Below, one piece after another: positions 21,614-34,018 of a stretch of DNA of 64,000 nt (positions are counted from its first letter, which is position 1; every line of letters starts with the position of its first letter). Under the pieces are notes generated by a model that was not told the origin of the DNA, ran no database searches, and saw only the letters and a list, made by a program, of their open reading frames with translations. Made by a program: the position numbers and the translations under genes. The stretch covers positions 47,883-111,882 of the forward strand of contig CANNZV010002490.1 in NCBI GenBank assembly GCA_947561585.1, read 5' to 3'. The DNA comes from Caprella mutica. Its lineage: Eukaryota > Arthropoda > Malacostraca > Amphipoda > Caprellidae.

Positions 21614-22788
21614 CAGGGTGGGGCGTAAGTTTGGAAGCAATTTTCAAACATCAATATAATTCTTAAAAATAAGTTCCTAAGTAGGTGATAGGGTTTGAAC
21701 TATAGTAGAGACACTACATTATGACGTGGAAGTGTTATTTTTTTTACAAAATTTTAGTCAATTCAAAAATGTCAGACGAAAGAGAAGCCATTATTGCTCT
21801 TCACCGTGCCGGGAAGTCAGATTCCGTCATTTCAAAGACTCTCTCAATAGCGAGATCGACTGTTTGGAAGTGTGTGAAGCGTTTTAATGAGAGAGGAGAC
21901 TTGACTGATCGTCCAAGAAGTGGTAGACCACGCTCACAACGCACCAAACAACTGATAAAATGTGCCAGAGAGAAGATCAGGAGGAACCCGAAAAGGTCAA
22001 TACGATTGTTAGCCAAAACAGCTAATGTGAGTCCCAGAACATTGAAAAGAGTTGTCAAAGAAGACCTAAAGATGTCCTCTTTCACCCTCCAAAAGAGACA
22101 GACTCTGTCAGAAGCTGTAAAGTAAAAGAGATTGGAGAGAAGCAAAGCACTTCTGAGAGAATTGAAGTCTGGCACGGCTGGTGAAATTGTTTGGTCTGAC
22201 GAAAAAATTTTCACAGTGGAAATGGCTCACAACCGGAGGAATGACAGAATAATTGGTAAAAGTGCAAAAAACATACCATACAACCAAAAAACTGTCCACA
22301 GAACCATGAAACCTGCTTCAGTAATGGACTGGGCCGCCGTTTCAGAAACTTGGAGATCTCCTTTAATTTTTGTGGAACAAGGCGCCAAAATCAATGCTAA
22401 ATGTTATATTGAGAATATTTTGATGCCAATGTTGGAGTCAGCTAAGGATCACTTCGGTAATGACACTCTATGGACATTTCAGCAAGACGGCGGGCGTGAC
22501 TTCACATACTGCAAATGTCACTCAAAACTGGTGCCATGACCATCTTCCACGGCTTTGGTCCAAAGAAATGTGGTCTCCCTGCTCCCCAGATGTTAATCCT
22601 ATGGACTTTTCGGTATGGTCCATTCTTGAATCAAAGACCTGTGGTAAATTCCATCGCAGTGTGGATGATTTAAAGCGTTCGCTCCAGAGATCTTGGAAGG
22701 AAATTTCACAAGAACAGTTGCGTGCCGCAGTAGGAGGAGATTTGAGGCTGTTATTAAAAACATGGGGGGACATATTGAATAGAAAGTA
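21614..22788 (+). mobile_element. mariner-like element, copy 2 (3' end lost)
   Basis: It begins with TA then CAGGGTGGGGCGTAAGTTTG, as in copy 1, but the matching right terminal repeat is absent. Homology to copy 1 stops just after the transposase C-terminus. Opposite orientation to copy 1. Confidence 0.88.
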
Positions 22789-22789
22789 A
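21769..22789 (+). pseudogene. mariner-like transposase, copy 2
   Basis: From ATG 21769 (MSDEREAIIALHRAGKSD) it is open to TAA 22123-22125. Copy 1 has lysine there, so this is an AAA to TAA change. It continues in frame VWSDEKIFTVEMA (first Asp) to FQQDGG (second Asp, about 22480), where a frameshift moves the rest to VTSHTANVTQNW, then SPDVNPMDFSVWSILE (third Asp) and the C-terminus at about 22787. Second to third Asp spacing is about 38-39 residues. This copy is closer to intact than copy 1. Confidence 0.9.
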
Positions 22790-22848
22790 AGATCTATACT
22801 AGTATATAAAAGTAATAAAACAGAGAATTAGTATTGACTCCTTAAGTA

Positions 22849-23432
22849 CACTGCAAAACCTCGTAGTAGACCAGAGTTACGTTCCAAGTTTGTTTGGTCT
22901 AGTAAGAAACTCACTTCAGCTGTTTCCTACTAGACCAAAATAGTTTTCTATAAAAGTAAAGTGGTGACTTTAAAATTTCGATAGCTCTATTTGTTTATGA
23001 TAACTTTAATGCCAAATTAATGGTGAACAACATACCAATTTTGAAGGGAAACACATTTAGAAACAGTGATTTTTTTTTCAATTAAATTATCATTTTATGA
23101 AATTACAATAGTCTTCACTGTATCTAGTTTTCTGTAACTTATCAAATCAATTTTTTGAGCACAGACTCTACCATTAAATCTGAAGTCGATTCTGCCCTAT
23201 GTTTCATCCTAAAAACAGCATAAAAAAAATATAATACATCATGCATATTAGAGATTTATCTTTAAAACAGTATTGCCATTAATACTCCTTGTAATATTTA
23301 CACTGAAATAACTGTCAGGTGACAAAAATTGTGTTTTGTCTAGTACGAGGTTCTTTTCCAGTACAGTTTCAAAATTTTCTTGGTCTGATAGGTTTGTCTA
23401 CTAGGAGGCTGGTCTAAAGTGAGGTTTTGCTG
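22849..23432. mobile_element. F: 584-bp TA-flanked MITE
   Basis: The left end CACTGCAAAACCTCGTAGTA and right end (inverse) CAGCAAAACCTCACTTTAGA are flanked by TA (22847-22848, 23433-23434). Further inverted GTAGTAGACCAG / CTGGTCT blocks lie inside. pogo/Tigger-like ends; non-coding. Confidence 0.7.
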
Positions 23433-23853
23433 TATAACGCGTGAGAACTTATCATAGACATCATATAAAGGCACTGAGAACATCACAAAACTGTTTCAAG
23501 TGAATGCATTTTTTTCTGTGCTCCTCTTTACTTCTCAGTGTTAACACTGGCGTTCTTCAGACTCTCTATGCAGCTGTAGTCGACACTCGACATTGGCAGA
23601 TGCACGAATCACGAGATGTCCATTGCTACTTGAGCTATTTTCATCCAACTACTACACAGTATCTCTGGTTGGTTAGGTGCAGACCTAAAAAGTTTTTCCA
23701 CGGTAGGTATACATTCTGACCTATCCACGTAATCTTTCGTCCGTCCTGTCTTATAAAGCGATATTACACTCTATATTACCAATCGTAGAGTAGTTTTCCA
23801 TTCCTTGGAACTCTTACCAGCCGCTCCTTTGATTCATCATACATTTCCTGGCT
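23433..23853. other. no gene recognised
   Basis: A 71-codon ORF (23504-23719) has no motif I can place. Nothing else seen. Confidence 0.35.
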
Positions 23854-23862
23854 ATTCTCGCA

Positions 23863-24217
23863 GGGGTACGGTCAAGAGCCCCCCCGGTCATGAGCCCCCC
23901 CCCCGGTCACGAGCCCCCCCTCCATGTTTTTTAATCCTTATTTACCTAATTAAACAAATGAAGAACTACTTAGATAGAAATAACTGAGAATTGCTAATGT
24001 AGTTTGTTGTATCCGCTAGATTGTTGTACTGCATACTTCATGATTGTTCAATGACCTGGCAGGGGGGTTCGGGGGGCGGCACGCCCCCCGATATACATAT
24101 ATTTTATGTCTAATTAGTAATGAACTACAAAAGTGTCAATAAGGATTAAATAATATAGGTAAATAATGATTTAAAAACAGGGGGGCTCGTGACCGGGGGG
24201 GCTCATGACCTACACCC
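23863..24217 (+). mobile_element. G5: foldback-type element
   Basis: A perfect 9-bp TSD ATTCTCGCA (23854-23862, 24218-24226). It has three C-rich units on the left and two on the right. At 355 bp it is the shortest intact copy. Confidence 0.93.
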
Positions 24218-24239
24218 ATTCTCGCAATACGCTTGGTTT

Positions 24240-25035
24240 AGGGCTTGAGTTCCCAACGTTTTGAAACTCGCGACCCCTTTCCTAAAAGTTAAAAAACCTT
24301 GCGACGCCCCTTATACTGAGGGCTTACTATAAAAAGCATAATTTTCGTTTTATTTCCTATGAAAGGGGGAGGGTAAAGCGCATAACTTCGCCGCTACTTC
24401 ACTTGATTTTGGCTTTTTCTTGACCACTGAACATTGAATAAGAAGAAGCTCAGATCGAACGTGTACACATGGTGTACACAGTCGTAAAATTTCAACCAAT
24501 CACGTCCATTGATCGCTGATGTCACTATAAACACTCTCGAAAACAGTTTGAGCATTCTACCTCAGCTCATTATCTTTGCTGGGAGTCGTACCTTCCTACC
24601 AAATTATGTACACGATTATCTATATTCTATAGCCCAGCTACTAAGCAATAATAAACTAATCTTCTTTGCAACAAACACAAATTGACACCATTTCGGTTGT
24701 AATACGCATTCAAAATACGGACTCAAACAGAACTGGTGAAACGAAGCCTCTGATTGGCTGAGTGGCTCTAGTTTAAGTGACGTGACTGTAAACGGCACTG
24801 AAGAGTAATATAATGGGATCTACACTTCTTCTATTCAATGTTCTGTGTTCTTGACCTTGGACCCGGTCATTTCCAAAGTTCAATCAAATGGTTTCGTTGA
24901 AAACATTTGCGAATAACGAGATTACCATTAATTTTTGATAAATAACAAGATTACAAATAAATAAATCAAACCAAAACATTCTGCAACTTTGAGGAGGTAA
25001 TATATGCTGATAAAAACATCGCCATTTCGGGGCAC
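24240..25035. other. possible hAT relic, otherwise unrecognised
   Basis: GTTCCCAACGTTTTGAAACTCGC and GACCCCTTTCC near 24250-24280 resemble the ends of hAT (Charlie-like) elements (CAG.GGTTCCCAACC..GCGACC). No matching opposite end or TSD was found nearby. The rest is unassigned. Confidence 0.3.
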
Positions 25036-25858
25036 CGACATGCTCGAGCTGGAGTCCACAGTGTTCAGTTATTTCCCCTGTTCTCTTCAATTTCTTCGTA
25101 TCCGACTGTCCCACAACCCTGCACACAGTAACATCAAAGACAATATAAGATAGACGCTCAACTCCATGTTATAAAATACGGAGTATGTTTGCACTGACGT
25201 CAGCACTCTGACCCAACTTCTAGCCAATCAGCGTTAAGGTATACCTACAACTTAGTGTGCTCTAAGACAATAATACCTATATAGGTTTATGCTCGCTTGG
25301 TATACCTAGTTATGACTATTCTCCGAATAGAAGGTAGATTATATTCAGAATACTAAATTGAACCATATATGCGATCTTGCAAACTTTATTAATAATAAAG
25401 TAATTAGTTCTCTGATCCCTAATCAGTATAAAATATTTAAATTTCTAACGACTTCACACGTTAAGACTAAAGATTATCCTTCTGTGAATTTCAAGGGGGG
25501 GGGGGGGTCTTACGTTTATTACTGTTTGGTGTGACGTATGCTACTGATCACTTATAATTGGTTGTTATTAGCTTTGCATGTGCCCTATCAAGTTGAGCGT
25601 CTATCTTATATTGTCTTTGGTAACATCCTACGCAGACTTCACCTACGCAGTAACCAACTCGAACATCCCCGATGCAAAAAGGGAGCTGATCGATGTGTCC
25701 ACATGGTCTTCCTTAATGACACTCCTTCTCCGATGTAAGAATACCACCATCCTGGGAGTCACTCTATCCACTCGCTTCTCTTTCACAGCGATATTGGGAG
25801 TTGAATCAGAACGTGATGAAAGTTATTTGAACAAACATTGCAGTTCTTCCTGAAGGGA
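25036..25858 (+). pseudogene. LINE reverse transcriptase fragment split by B4
   Basis: The + strand reads CSVISPVLFNFFVSDCP (the QGSVLSP.LFN motif region of non-LTR RTs) just left of B4. To the right, in frame after removing one GTAACAT, is SYADFTYAV, the counterpart of the catalytic FADD box with its second Asp changed. It continues to a TGA near 25855. Jockey/CR1-like by style; clade uncertain. Confidence 0.6.
25135..25619. mobile_element. B4: 485-bp 7-bp-TSD element (cleanest copy)
   Basis: A TSD GTAACAT (25128-25134, 25620-25626). A perfect 28-bp terminal inverted repeat begins CAAAGACAATATAAGATAGA. It contains the empty site for element D and a run of about 13 G near 25495. No ORF. Confidence 0.92.
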
Positions 25859-27851
25859 ATCACTCGACAATAGCTGCTTTTATAAATGATTCACTGAAGA
25901 TAATATGGATGAGAAAAATCATGTATGAGATTATTCTCCTCGTGTGCACCGAAGACTCAGCTTACATGGTCAAAGCTATGTGCGGTTTGAGTATTTTGTA
26001 CCCAAATAATATAATAATGATGTTACATGTTTGTCGTATGGATTGCACAGAGTAGCAGATCAGTTCACACCAATTATCCCGATGCAAATAGGCTGAAATC
26101 ATATACTAAAAATGTCTTCATCAAAGCTCCACAGAGAGTTCAGAAATTAAAAGAATGTACCTCTTCCATCAACTCCAGTTTTAACAAGGTACTTGCCTAC
26201 TTAATACTTGGTTGAAAAATGTTTATTTTTCCAGATATTTCGAGCAAATCTTCTTATTGGTAATGTCTTTTCGGCTGCTAGTATAAGTGAATGTCAGAAA
26301 CTACTTCAGACCATAGAAATTAAAGTTTCCCATTCAAAGATTCACTTTCTCAGTCCTTTTTTCAGCAATAATTTGAACAAATTGAGGTGCGAGGTTGTTC
26401 GAAATCCACAGTGATCTCGAAGATAAATAAAATAGAAATATTCTCCATAATATTTATGACAAAAGATAACTACGAAAAACTTATATCAGCATTATCCAAG
26501 AATGAAGGATATGTAATCAATAAAGAAATAAATTCAATTCTATAACAACTTGGCACATCAGACCTGGTAAGTCTTCAGTATGCACCTCTATTGTCATGCG
26601 ATGTATATTGTATATTGTCGAAGTAAAAAAAATAGCTCCTAATGAAGAAGATTTAACTTCGAGAACCTAAAGTACTCAATTATTTAAAGTGCAATTCACA
26701 TGTAGACCGATTTCTTCTCTCAGAAATAATCTGTTATTTTTCTGTTTCTAAACTAGTAACTAATATTTATCTTCTATTTTATATACATAACCCTAGCTTT
26801 CATAAAAATGACTTGTTAAATGTACTTCATAAGAAATGTTTCAATTAGTGATGGAACGATTAATCAGGAATCGAAAGAATCGTGATTGATAATGAATCAG
26901 AATCGTAGACAGAAATATCTACGATTTCAGATTCTTTAGCGTCGAGGCGGTTGTCATTACTGTACTCACTTTGCCGCAAATCATGTTAGTATGGATTCGA
27001 TAATTAGCCTTACAAACCAAATTGCTTGTGTGGCAATGTTAGTTCAACTTGTGACTAGAAATTTGTGTGCGGAGATGGATGATCTAGATCTAGAGTAAGT
27101 AGGGCGTCTTTACGCAATTCATCGTGCGTCTTACGCTCCACGTAAAATAACAAATTATCAATCAGTATGCACCTATATTAACAGAAGCTGTTCTTTACGA
27201 TGAAGTGGATAAATCCATTAGTTAAAGGCAGTGCGAAAAGATGCAACTTTCTGATGCGTAAGGACGCGCTAAATCGGACATTTTTACGCACCACGTATAA
27301 TATGATTAATATCTTCTAATGTTATTAATATACCAAATATGCAACATTCTCTGCAAGGGTTAAAAAGTTGCTTTTTAGATGGCATAACCCAAAGTTATAT
27401 TAATCCTTTAGTTTTCGAGTTACTAGCTGAGCGAAATAACACGAACCTTAACATTCATTAGGTTTTAATCTTAAAAATTCTGTCTGTAACTTGAATTAAG
27501 CTTTACAGAAATGAACTTCCACTATTTTGTGATGTCCAGCGCAAAATTTTATAAATCGACCTTTTCCTTTTTCCGTAATAGGCTAATAACAAACTTTGCC
27601 GTAATATAGAAGCTATGCTATCACAGATGTTACTTGTTTACGGGGACCGTACTTTGAAAAATCTCATAATTTTATCATTTTTTTTGTTTCGTAAATAGCT
27701 ATAATACCCACCATTCTAGTTGTTTGAGTGAAATATCAGAGTCCTAGTGTATCTAAAACCCACTGGGGTGGGGGAGAGGGTTGGGGTGGAGCTATGCGCT
27801 CCGCACACTCATCAGTCACTGATAATTCGTAATAATTATTTATCTCCCCAT
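25859..27851. other. no gene recognised
   Basis: A 68-codon ORF at 26208-26414 has mixed composition (LLIGNVFSAASISECQKLL) but no known motif. ATTAATCAGGAATCG/CGATTCC-type inverse blocks near 26870-26930 may be a small repeat. Confidence 0.3.
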
Positions 27852-27860
27852 ATCTGGTAT

Positions 27861-28244
27861 GGGTGTAGGTCATAAGCCCCCCGGTCATGAGCCCCCCTAG
27901 GTCATAAGCCCCCCCGGTCAAGAGCCCCCCTGTTTTTAAATCCTTATTTACCTATATTATTTAATCCTTATTGACACTTTTGTAGTTCATTACTGATTAG
28001 ACAAAAAATATATGTATATCGGGGGGCGTGCCGCCCCCCGAACCCCCCTGCCAGGTCATTAAACTATCATGAAGTGTGCAGTACAACAATCTAGCGGATA
28101 CAACAAACTACATTAGCAACTCTCAGTTATTTCTATCTAAGTAGTTCTTCATTTGTTTAACTAGGTAAATAAGGATTATAAAAACATGGAGGGGGGCTCG
28201 TGACCGGGGGGGCTCATGACCGGGGGGGCTCTTGACCGTACCCC
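27861..28244 (-). mobile_element. G6: foldback-type element, inverted
   Basis: A perfect 9-bp TSD ATCTGGTAT (27852-27860, 28245-28253). In inverse orientation: starts GGGTGTAGGTCATAAG, ends GACCGTACCCC. It has four units on the left array and three on the right. Confidence 0.93.
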
Positions 28245-28310
28245 ATCTGGTATAGTTCGTGTTACTCAGAACACACAAAAAGCTACAATACATTTCAGTT
28301 CAAGGTAATT

Positions 28311-28440
28311 CTAGTACTGAAACTATAACAACGTCTCTCAGATACGTTATTAGGTCTGTTTTTCGGTCCACATCTATATGCGTAGTAGTTACAATAGAGT
28401 GAATTGTTACCGTGACGTCATTAAGGCAACAGACTTAATA
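28311..28440. mobile_element. I-family internal fragment
   Basis: Matches I2 interior: ACTATAACAACGTCTCTCAG, AGGTCTGTTTTTCGGTCCA, then GTAGT.ACAATAGAGTGA and CGTGACGTCATTAAG. Ends not defined. Confidence 0.65.
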
Positions 28441-29180
28441 AGACACAATTCAGTTTACTTGATACATTTTCTTTCCGACTCCGATTCTTTTTTCTATTTT
28501 ATATTAAATATACATTAAAATATACCTCTATGTTTAACCTATAGCATTTCCCTGAAAATTAAAATTTTCATATCTGCTTACCTATAGGAAGTAAAAGAAA
28601 ATGGTAGCTCTGACAGTTATATATATACTTTACGGTTAGTGCGTACGTTTGAAATGTGACGTCTCGTTACGCCTCTCTATGATTGGCTGATACGCTCTCA
28701 CATAAATAATTATTTGGCCACTACTGTCCAGATTAGAGTGAAACATCTTCTGTATTCAATGATCTGTGGTACTCGCAGTGATAAATAATCACTGACCCGA
28801 GACGTCCCGAACGGATCCCTGACATGTGTGTAGAAACCTCAAAACAAGAGTATCTTATTAAGTGCTGTATCGTTAAGCGAAAACAAAAAACTTTCAGTGA
28901 TAAGTTTTATATCAGATTTCATCAATCGCTAAAGTAAAACACTTACGAAGTGGACGAGTCGGGGACTTCTTAATAGTCCGAATGTTACATCTTTCTGTGT
29001 TATTTATCGTTTTATTTTTTGAGTAAAATGACAAATATGATTAAATAGGTATACTCAATTAATAACTAATCTGAATAATAAAATAATTTTTCATTTTTTA
29101 AATTTTATATTACTCTTTTATTTTACTTTATTTCTAATATCAATTTATGAGGCAATCCAACATTTTATTTCATCATTTAA
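28441..29180. other. no gene recognised
   Basis: AT-rich with no motif I can support. Confidence 0.35.
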
Positions 29181-29311
29181 TGAGTAGTTTGTTGTATCCG
29201 CTAGTTCGTTGCACTGCACACTTCATGATTGTTTAATGACCTGGCAGGGGGGTTCAGAGATAGTTCACGATAAATTAGTAATCTACAAAAGTGTCTTGAC
29301 TAATGGGGGCT
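29181..29311 (+). mobile_element. older truncated G fragment
   Basis: It has the G core (GTAGTTTGTTGTATCCGCTA, then CACTTCATGATTGTTTAATG and CCTGGCAGGGGGGTTC) without terminal arrays, and is more diverged than the intact copies. G7 inserted just beside or within this older copy. Confidence 0.7.
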
Positions 29312-29320
29312 GGGCTGTTG

Positions 29321-29706
29321 GGGGTACGGTCAAGAGCCCCCCCGGTCATGAGCCCCCCCCCTCCATGTTTTTTAATCCTTTTTTACCTAGTTAAACAAAT
29401 GAAGAACTACTTGCTAATGTAGTTTGTTGTATCCGCTAGATTGTTGTACTGCACACTTCATGATTGTTTAATGACCTAGCAGGGGGGTTCGGGGGGCGGC
29501 ACGCCCCCCGATATACATATATTTTATGTCTAATCAGTAATGAACTACAAAAGTGTCAATAAGGATTAAATAATATAGGTAAATAAGGATTTAAAAACAG
29601 GGGGGCTCGTGACCGGGGGGGCTCGTGACCGGGGGGGCTTATGACCTAGGGGGGCTTATGACCGGGGGGGCTCTTGACCGGGGGGGGGGGCTTATGACCT
29701 ACACCC
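29321..29706 (+). mobile_element. G7: foldback-type element beside an older G fragment
   Basis: A perfect 9-bp TSD GGGCTGTTG (29312-29320, 29707-29715). The left array is short and the right array has six units with variants CTCGTGACC, CTTATGACC and CTCTTGACC. The core lacks about 25 bp (the ACTTAGATAGAAATAACTGA block). Confidence 0.93.
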
Positions 29707-29754
29707 GGGCTGTTGGACTACTGAATAGTAACAGACTAGTCATTATCAGTATTT

Positions 29755-32465
29755 CGTGTAGAATATCCGAGCTTCGGTGACCTCTTGAATACTTCTCCTA
29801 TACCATTAAGCAATGTCGATAGAGAGCAGCAGCAGCAGTTCTTTCTCTCTGATCGACCCACTTATCAATTAACCCCATAGATTTTCTATTGGGTTAAGGG
29901 AACCATCCCTGAAGAAATCTCGACATTGTATCATTTTTTTTTTTTCATAACCTTATAAATGATTGTACAAAAAATCAGAACTATGCCTCTGGGGAGAGGG
30001 GGTGGGTATAGCGCTCTGTTAGTTGAATAACTCGTTTTCTATGAGTCTAATCGAAAAAATGCTAGGAACAAAAACGATAGGGAATTCAATATTATATATG
30101 GGTGCGAAGTTTCAGAACCGTAGCTTGATTTTTTTCCAAAAATCATGGTCGGTAGCATGAATACCATTTTGATGCACTTCAAAATAGCTACATATTTTGG
30201 TATTCAAACGTAGACCTCTAATACAGTTTTGAAGCTACGGGTTTGCGGTTTTTTCATTCGATTATCCTGGTTATTTTCTACAATATGTTTGAAAGCGATT
30301 TTTCGATTTCGATTTTTATTTTTTCGAAATATAAATTTAAAAAAAATTTAATTTTAATGTTTTTTTTTCAAAAAAAAATAGAGAAAAAAAAATTAAAATT
30401 CAAAAATGGCTTTCAACCGTTTTGTAGAGAATGGTATGGGGAAGCGAATGAAAAAAACCCGCAAAGCTGTGGCTTTAACACTGTATTAGAGGTCCATGTT
30501 TGAAAACCAGTTTGAAATTTGTTCGAATAACTTTTTTCTATGCGTCTAATCGAAAAAATGCCAGGAACAAAAACGATAGAGAATTCAATTTTATCTAAGT
30601 AACTAAGTTTCATAACCGTAGCTCTATTAATAATTTTTTTTACACAATTTAGGGATGGTCCCCTTAAGGTCAGGCGAATGACCAGGCCAATACAGACGAA
30701 CGAACTCCGGGTGCTCTCGGAACCACTTAACCACAAATCTGATTTTTGTGTAAGACTGTTGTCTTGTACCAAAAGAATTGGTTCTGGATGAGGTATCGCC
30801 ATTGCTCTAACGGTAGGCAAGAAAACTTCCTCCAAAATTTCGACATACTGGCCAAAGACAAAGAAATTAATGTTACTCTTCATTTTATTGAGATGTTTAT
30901 CGATAATATAATGTGACTACTCACTTCATAGAAATGTTTTATAATAGTATTCTAAAAGGACTGTTTCTATTACATGTGAATCTGCCGTCGATTTTAGACA
31001 GCTCTCCGACGCCTTGAGATCACATCCACCCAAAAAATTGCGAAGAAATGTGACCTGAGTGATGCGTAAGATTGAGGCTCTGCACCTCGAATCTCGTGTT
31101 GTTTGGTCTCCAACAGTGAAGCCTCCCACTCACATCACTTCGGAATGATTTTTCATCCACAAAAATTATGTTTTTCCAATAATTCTCGTATATGTGGTGG
31201 TTTCTGTATAAAAAAATATTCAACATTAACAAAAGTAATATAAAGATTTTACCTATATATCAGTAAGTAAACAGACCTAATTTTATAAAATGATCAGCAT
31301 ATGTCATATCCTACTCGTTGCCCTTTGCAGAACTGCAACCTCCGCCTGACATTCGACACCGATAGCTCTTCCTTGCTAGCAGGAGTACGGTGGTGTCGTC
31401 CGCCTTCATGAAGCCTATTTCGCACAGTTCTTGCACACACTCCGTTCAAATCTGCGTAAATTTATAATAAAACTAAGTTATTTGGAGTTGATTGTTCCAT
31501 AGTATTTTGATTATTGATGCGCTTTCTAGTTATCTATGTGACATATAAAAATATGTTTCCTACACTAACAATTTATAAAGAATTCAATTTAATTATAAAA
31601 TCTTTTCTATTCAAAATTTCCAGATTCATATTAAGAGCGGCACAGTACTCTAACACTCATTTACGCTGGTTCTCGGAAAGTGGTTGTGACATATGATTAG
31701 TCAATCAGAAATTAGCAAAGGCAGATTTATTCATGACTTCAGCTAACACCCTCTATCGCCGTCAATCCCCTATTCAATTATATCACATTGAAATTATTCC
31801 AATAGGTAAACAATATGCTATAATTATAAGAGTTTGGTGAGATTTGTTAATTCTCACCTTAATATAATTTCAAGGATGTGAAGTGTTCACTTCCGAGCAA
31901 ACAGTTGAGTACTCTCAGACATACCAAATGTTAGCAACTACTAAATAAGCTTTATTTTTATTTAATTTCTTTGCATACTTTAAACAAAAAATTCAAATAC
32001 ATAAATATATTAAACTACTAGTTATAGAGGTACTTCAATTATCGTACCCTATCTTTTATATTTTTATGAAATTAGAACTTACTAAGAATACTGGAGATTT
32101 GAGCAGCAGTTAATTTGCTGGTAACTGCACTCGTTTGAAGGATGAGAGCGTCTTGGTCTGGAATGGTTTTACGAGGACCACCGGTTCTTGGTAGAGGACA
32201 CGAGTTTTCCTCTCCTTTGTATCTGTGGTAGTGATGAGAATTTTTTTTATAAATACCCAAGTTAGCTAAGAGAAATTCAGTACTATAGAGCTCCAAAATG
32301 AAAAGTAATGGAAATAAATAAATAATAATTTGAACAATATTGCACAAACCGTTTGATCAACAAGCCTGCAGTAGATCTTGCACATCCAAGCGCATCTACA
32401 ACGTCTTTGTAGATCTTGCCTAAAAGAGCCCTAATATTTGGTCTCTTCTGGTTGTATTATTCTTT
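29755..32465 (-). pseudogene. Tc1-like transposase gene with introns, broken by K
   Basis: Minus-strand exons with good splice sites: about 32350-32465 (HTH; LLGKIYKDVVDALGC; donor CG|GTTTGT), 32083-32222 (acceptor ACCACAG; GGPRKTIPDQDALI; donor A|GTAAGT), 31315-31451 (acceptor TTTACGCAG; ARTVRNRLHEGG), about 31027-31203 (acceptor ATACAG; FVDEKSF, first Asp; HCWRPNNTRF), about 30664-30884 (QYVEILEEVFLPTVRAM; VQDNS, second Asp), then after K 29755-29897 (LNPIENLWG with the catalytic Glu). Joins 1-2, 2-3 and 3-4 hold in frame. A frameshift near 30740 and the K insertion inactivate it. Introns are unusual for a Tc1 transposase. Confidence 0.75.
29898..30663. mobile_element. K: 766-bp TTAA-flanked element (piggyBac/Kolobok-like)
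   Basis: Terminal repeats GGGAACCATCCCT and GGGGACCATCCCT are inverted and flanked by TTAA (29894-29897, 30664-30667). Removing K with one TTAA restores the SPDL/NPIENLWG motif of the transposase it interrupts. An internal sequence (TCTAATCGAAAAAATG..AGGAACAAAAACGATAG) occurs twice about 500 bp apart. Non-coding. Confidence 0.85.
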
Positions 32466-33109
32466 TCTCTTATGGAGTTTGTGTCCTTTAGAATTCAATT
32501 CATATTTATGGTTATAAACCAGAAAAAAACTATTATTTTTCAAAGTTAGCCTAGGACCTAGGTCATCAAGATTAAATATTCATATGAAAATTGGTAGATA
32601 TTTTATATTGTAGTCTTAAAACTGCAATTGCGGGTAAATTTTTTTATTTAGTAGGGGCCATATCACTGACGTCAAAAGGAAATCAAATACAAGGTACTGG
32701 AGGAAGCAGTCAGAAAGGAAAGTGGATCCATGAACAAACTCACCTACCACCGTCAATGAGAATGTACATGGATGCAGAAAAGCTACTCCGTGAATGCAGT
32801 CGCTTACTAAGAAATGTGACGGAAAGAGACACAAGCACCCGGTGGCTGCACTCAGAGATGGAAGAGGAAAAGGAAGAGCTGATAGTAAATGTAGCCTACG
32901 AGCCTACCTTACACAAAATCTAAGACCTCGTAGTTAAAGTCCATAATCATAGCGCTATCGTCTAAAACTACAAGTACCGTTAAAAATAAGATAAACAAGG
33001 AAGAAAAAATCCATAATCCAAATTCCAATAGTTCGGAGTACAAGGGACGCCACATGAATGCAGAATTCTTCCATTTGTCACAGACAGTTTCAGGATAGAG
33101 CACCTAGGG
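32466..33109 (+). other. unrecognised ORF region
   Basis: The ORF 32591-32923 contains a compact charged stretch (MDAEKLLRECSRLLRNVTE) that looks coding and less AT-biased than its surroundings. I do not recognise it. It may be an exon or a transposon remnant. Confidence 0.25.
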
Positions 33110-34018
33110 CAGGGTTTCCTAACCCTGGGGTCGCGAAGGTGTCTAAATAAAAATTGAAATTATGGCAAAATCACAGAGTGTAAATATAAATTGAGGCAGC
33201 ATAAAAGTGTCTGCCCATACCAACTTAAAATAAACATTTCCACTTTTAGTTGGTTTTGTGAAAAGGACAAAATAGTATTCAAGAAGTGGGTTTTTTGATT
33301 AATATCAAGCATTAAAATTTATACAATGCTATAATAAAATTTATTGATGTTAATTTTGTTCCAACCGAATAAGTACCTCTAATAGCAGGATATATATTAT
33401 ATAATGTCCCTTATTTTTACAGCAAACCACTAGTAATAAAATATGAAGCTATAATTTATGAAGCATTTGAGTTATGATGGACCTGAATTATGAAATGCAT
33501 TTGAACTATTGTATTTGTACCTTGAGGTTGTGAGGTGTATCAATCAGCTCTGAAATATAGCGGTCCGAAACGATAATTACGATTAGTTTTAAGGTCTTTT
33601 TTAAATGTAGTTTTACGTTTTTATCTAGTAGTGATTCAGGGTACAGGCTTCCACCAGCTATCTGGAGGAGCGAATCTGGGGTCTGAAACTCTGTTTTTGA
33701 CCCGTACTCATCATGCATATGTCTCCGCCTCCTAGCGGGTTCCGATCAAGGGAAGCCTGATGTCGGGAAGCAGCCTCTGCATCTTGGGGAAACCAACTCT
33801 GTGTATGCTCTGGAGTGGCCACCTGAAATCGAGATAAGTGTGGAGGTTGTCAGAAGGAGGTAGGAGATGGTCAGTGTGAAATAATGTGTGAGACATGGTA
33901 TCATAGTGATTGTGGGGGTTTGAAAAAGAAAGACTTTGACTACTTCAGTGGTAAGAGTGTAAGGGGTAAGTGAGTTGGAAAGAGAAAATGAGGAATTGAG
34001 AAGGGGAATAATGGGAAA

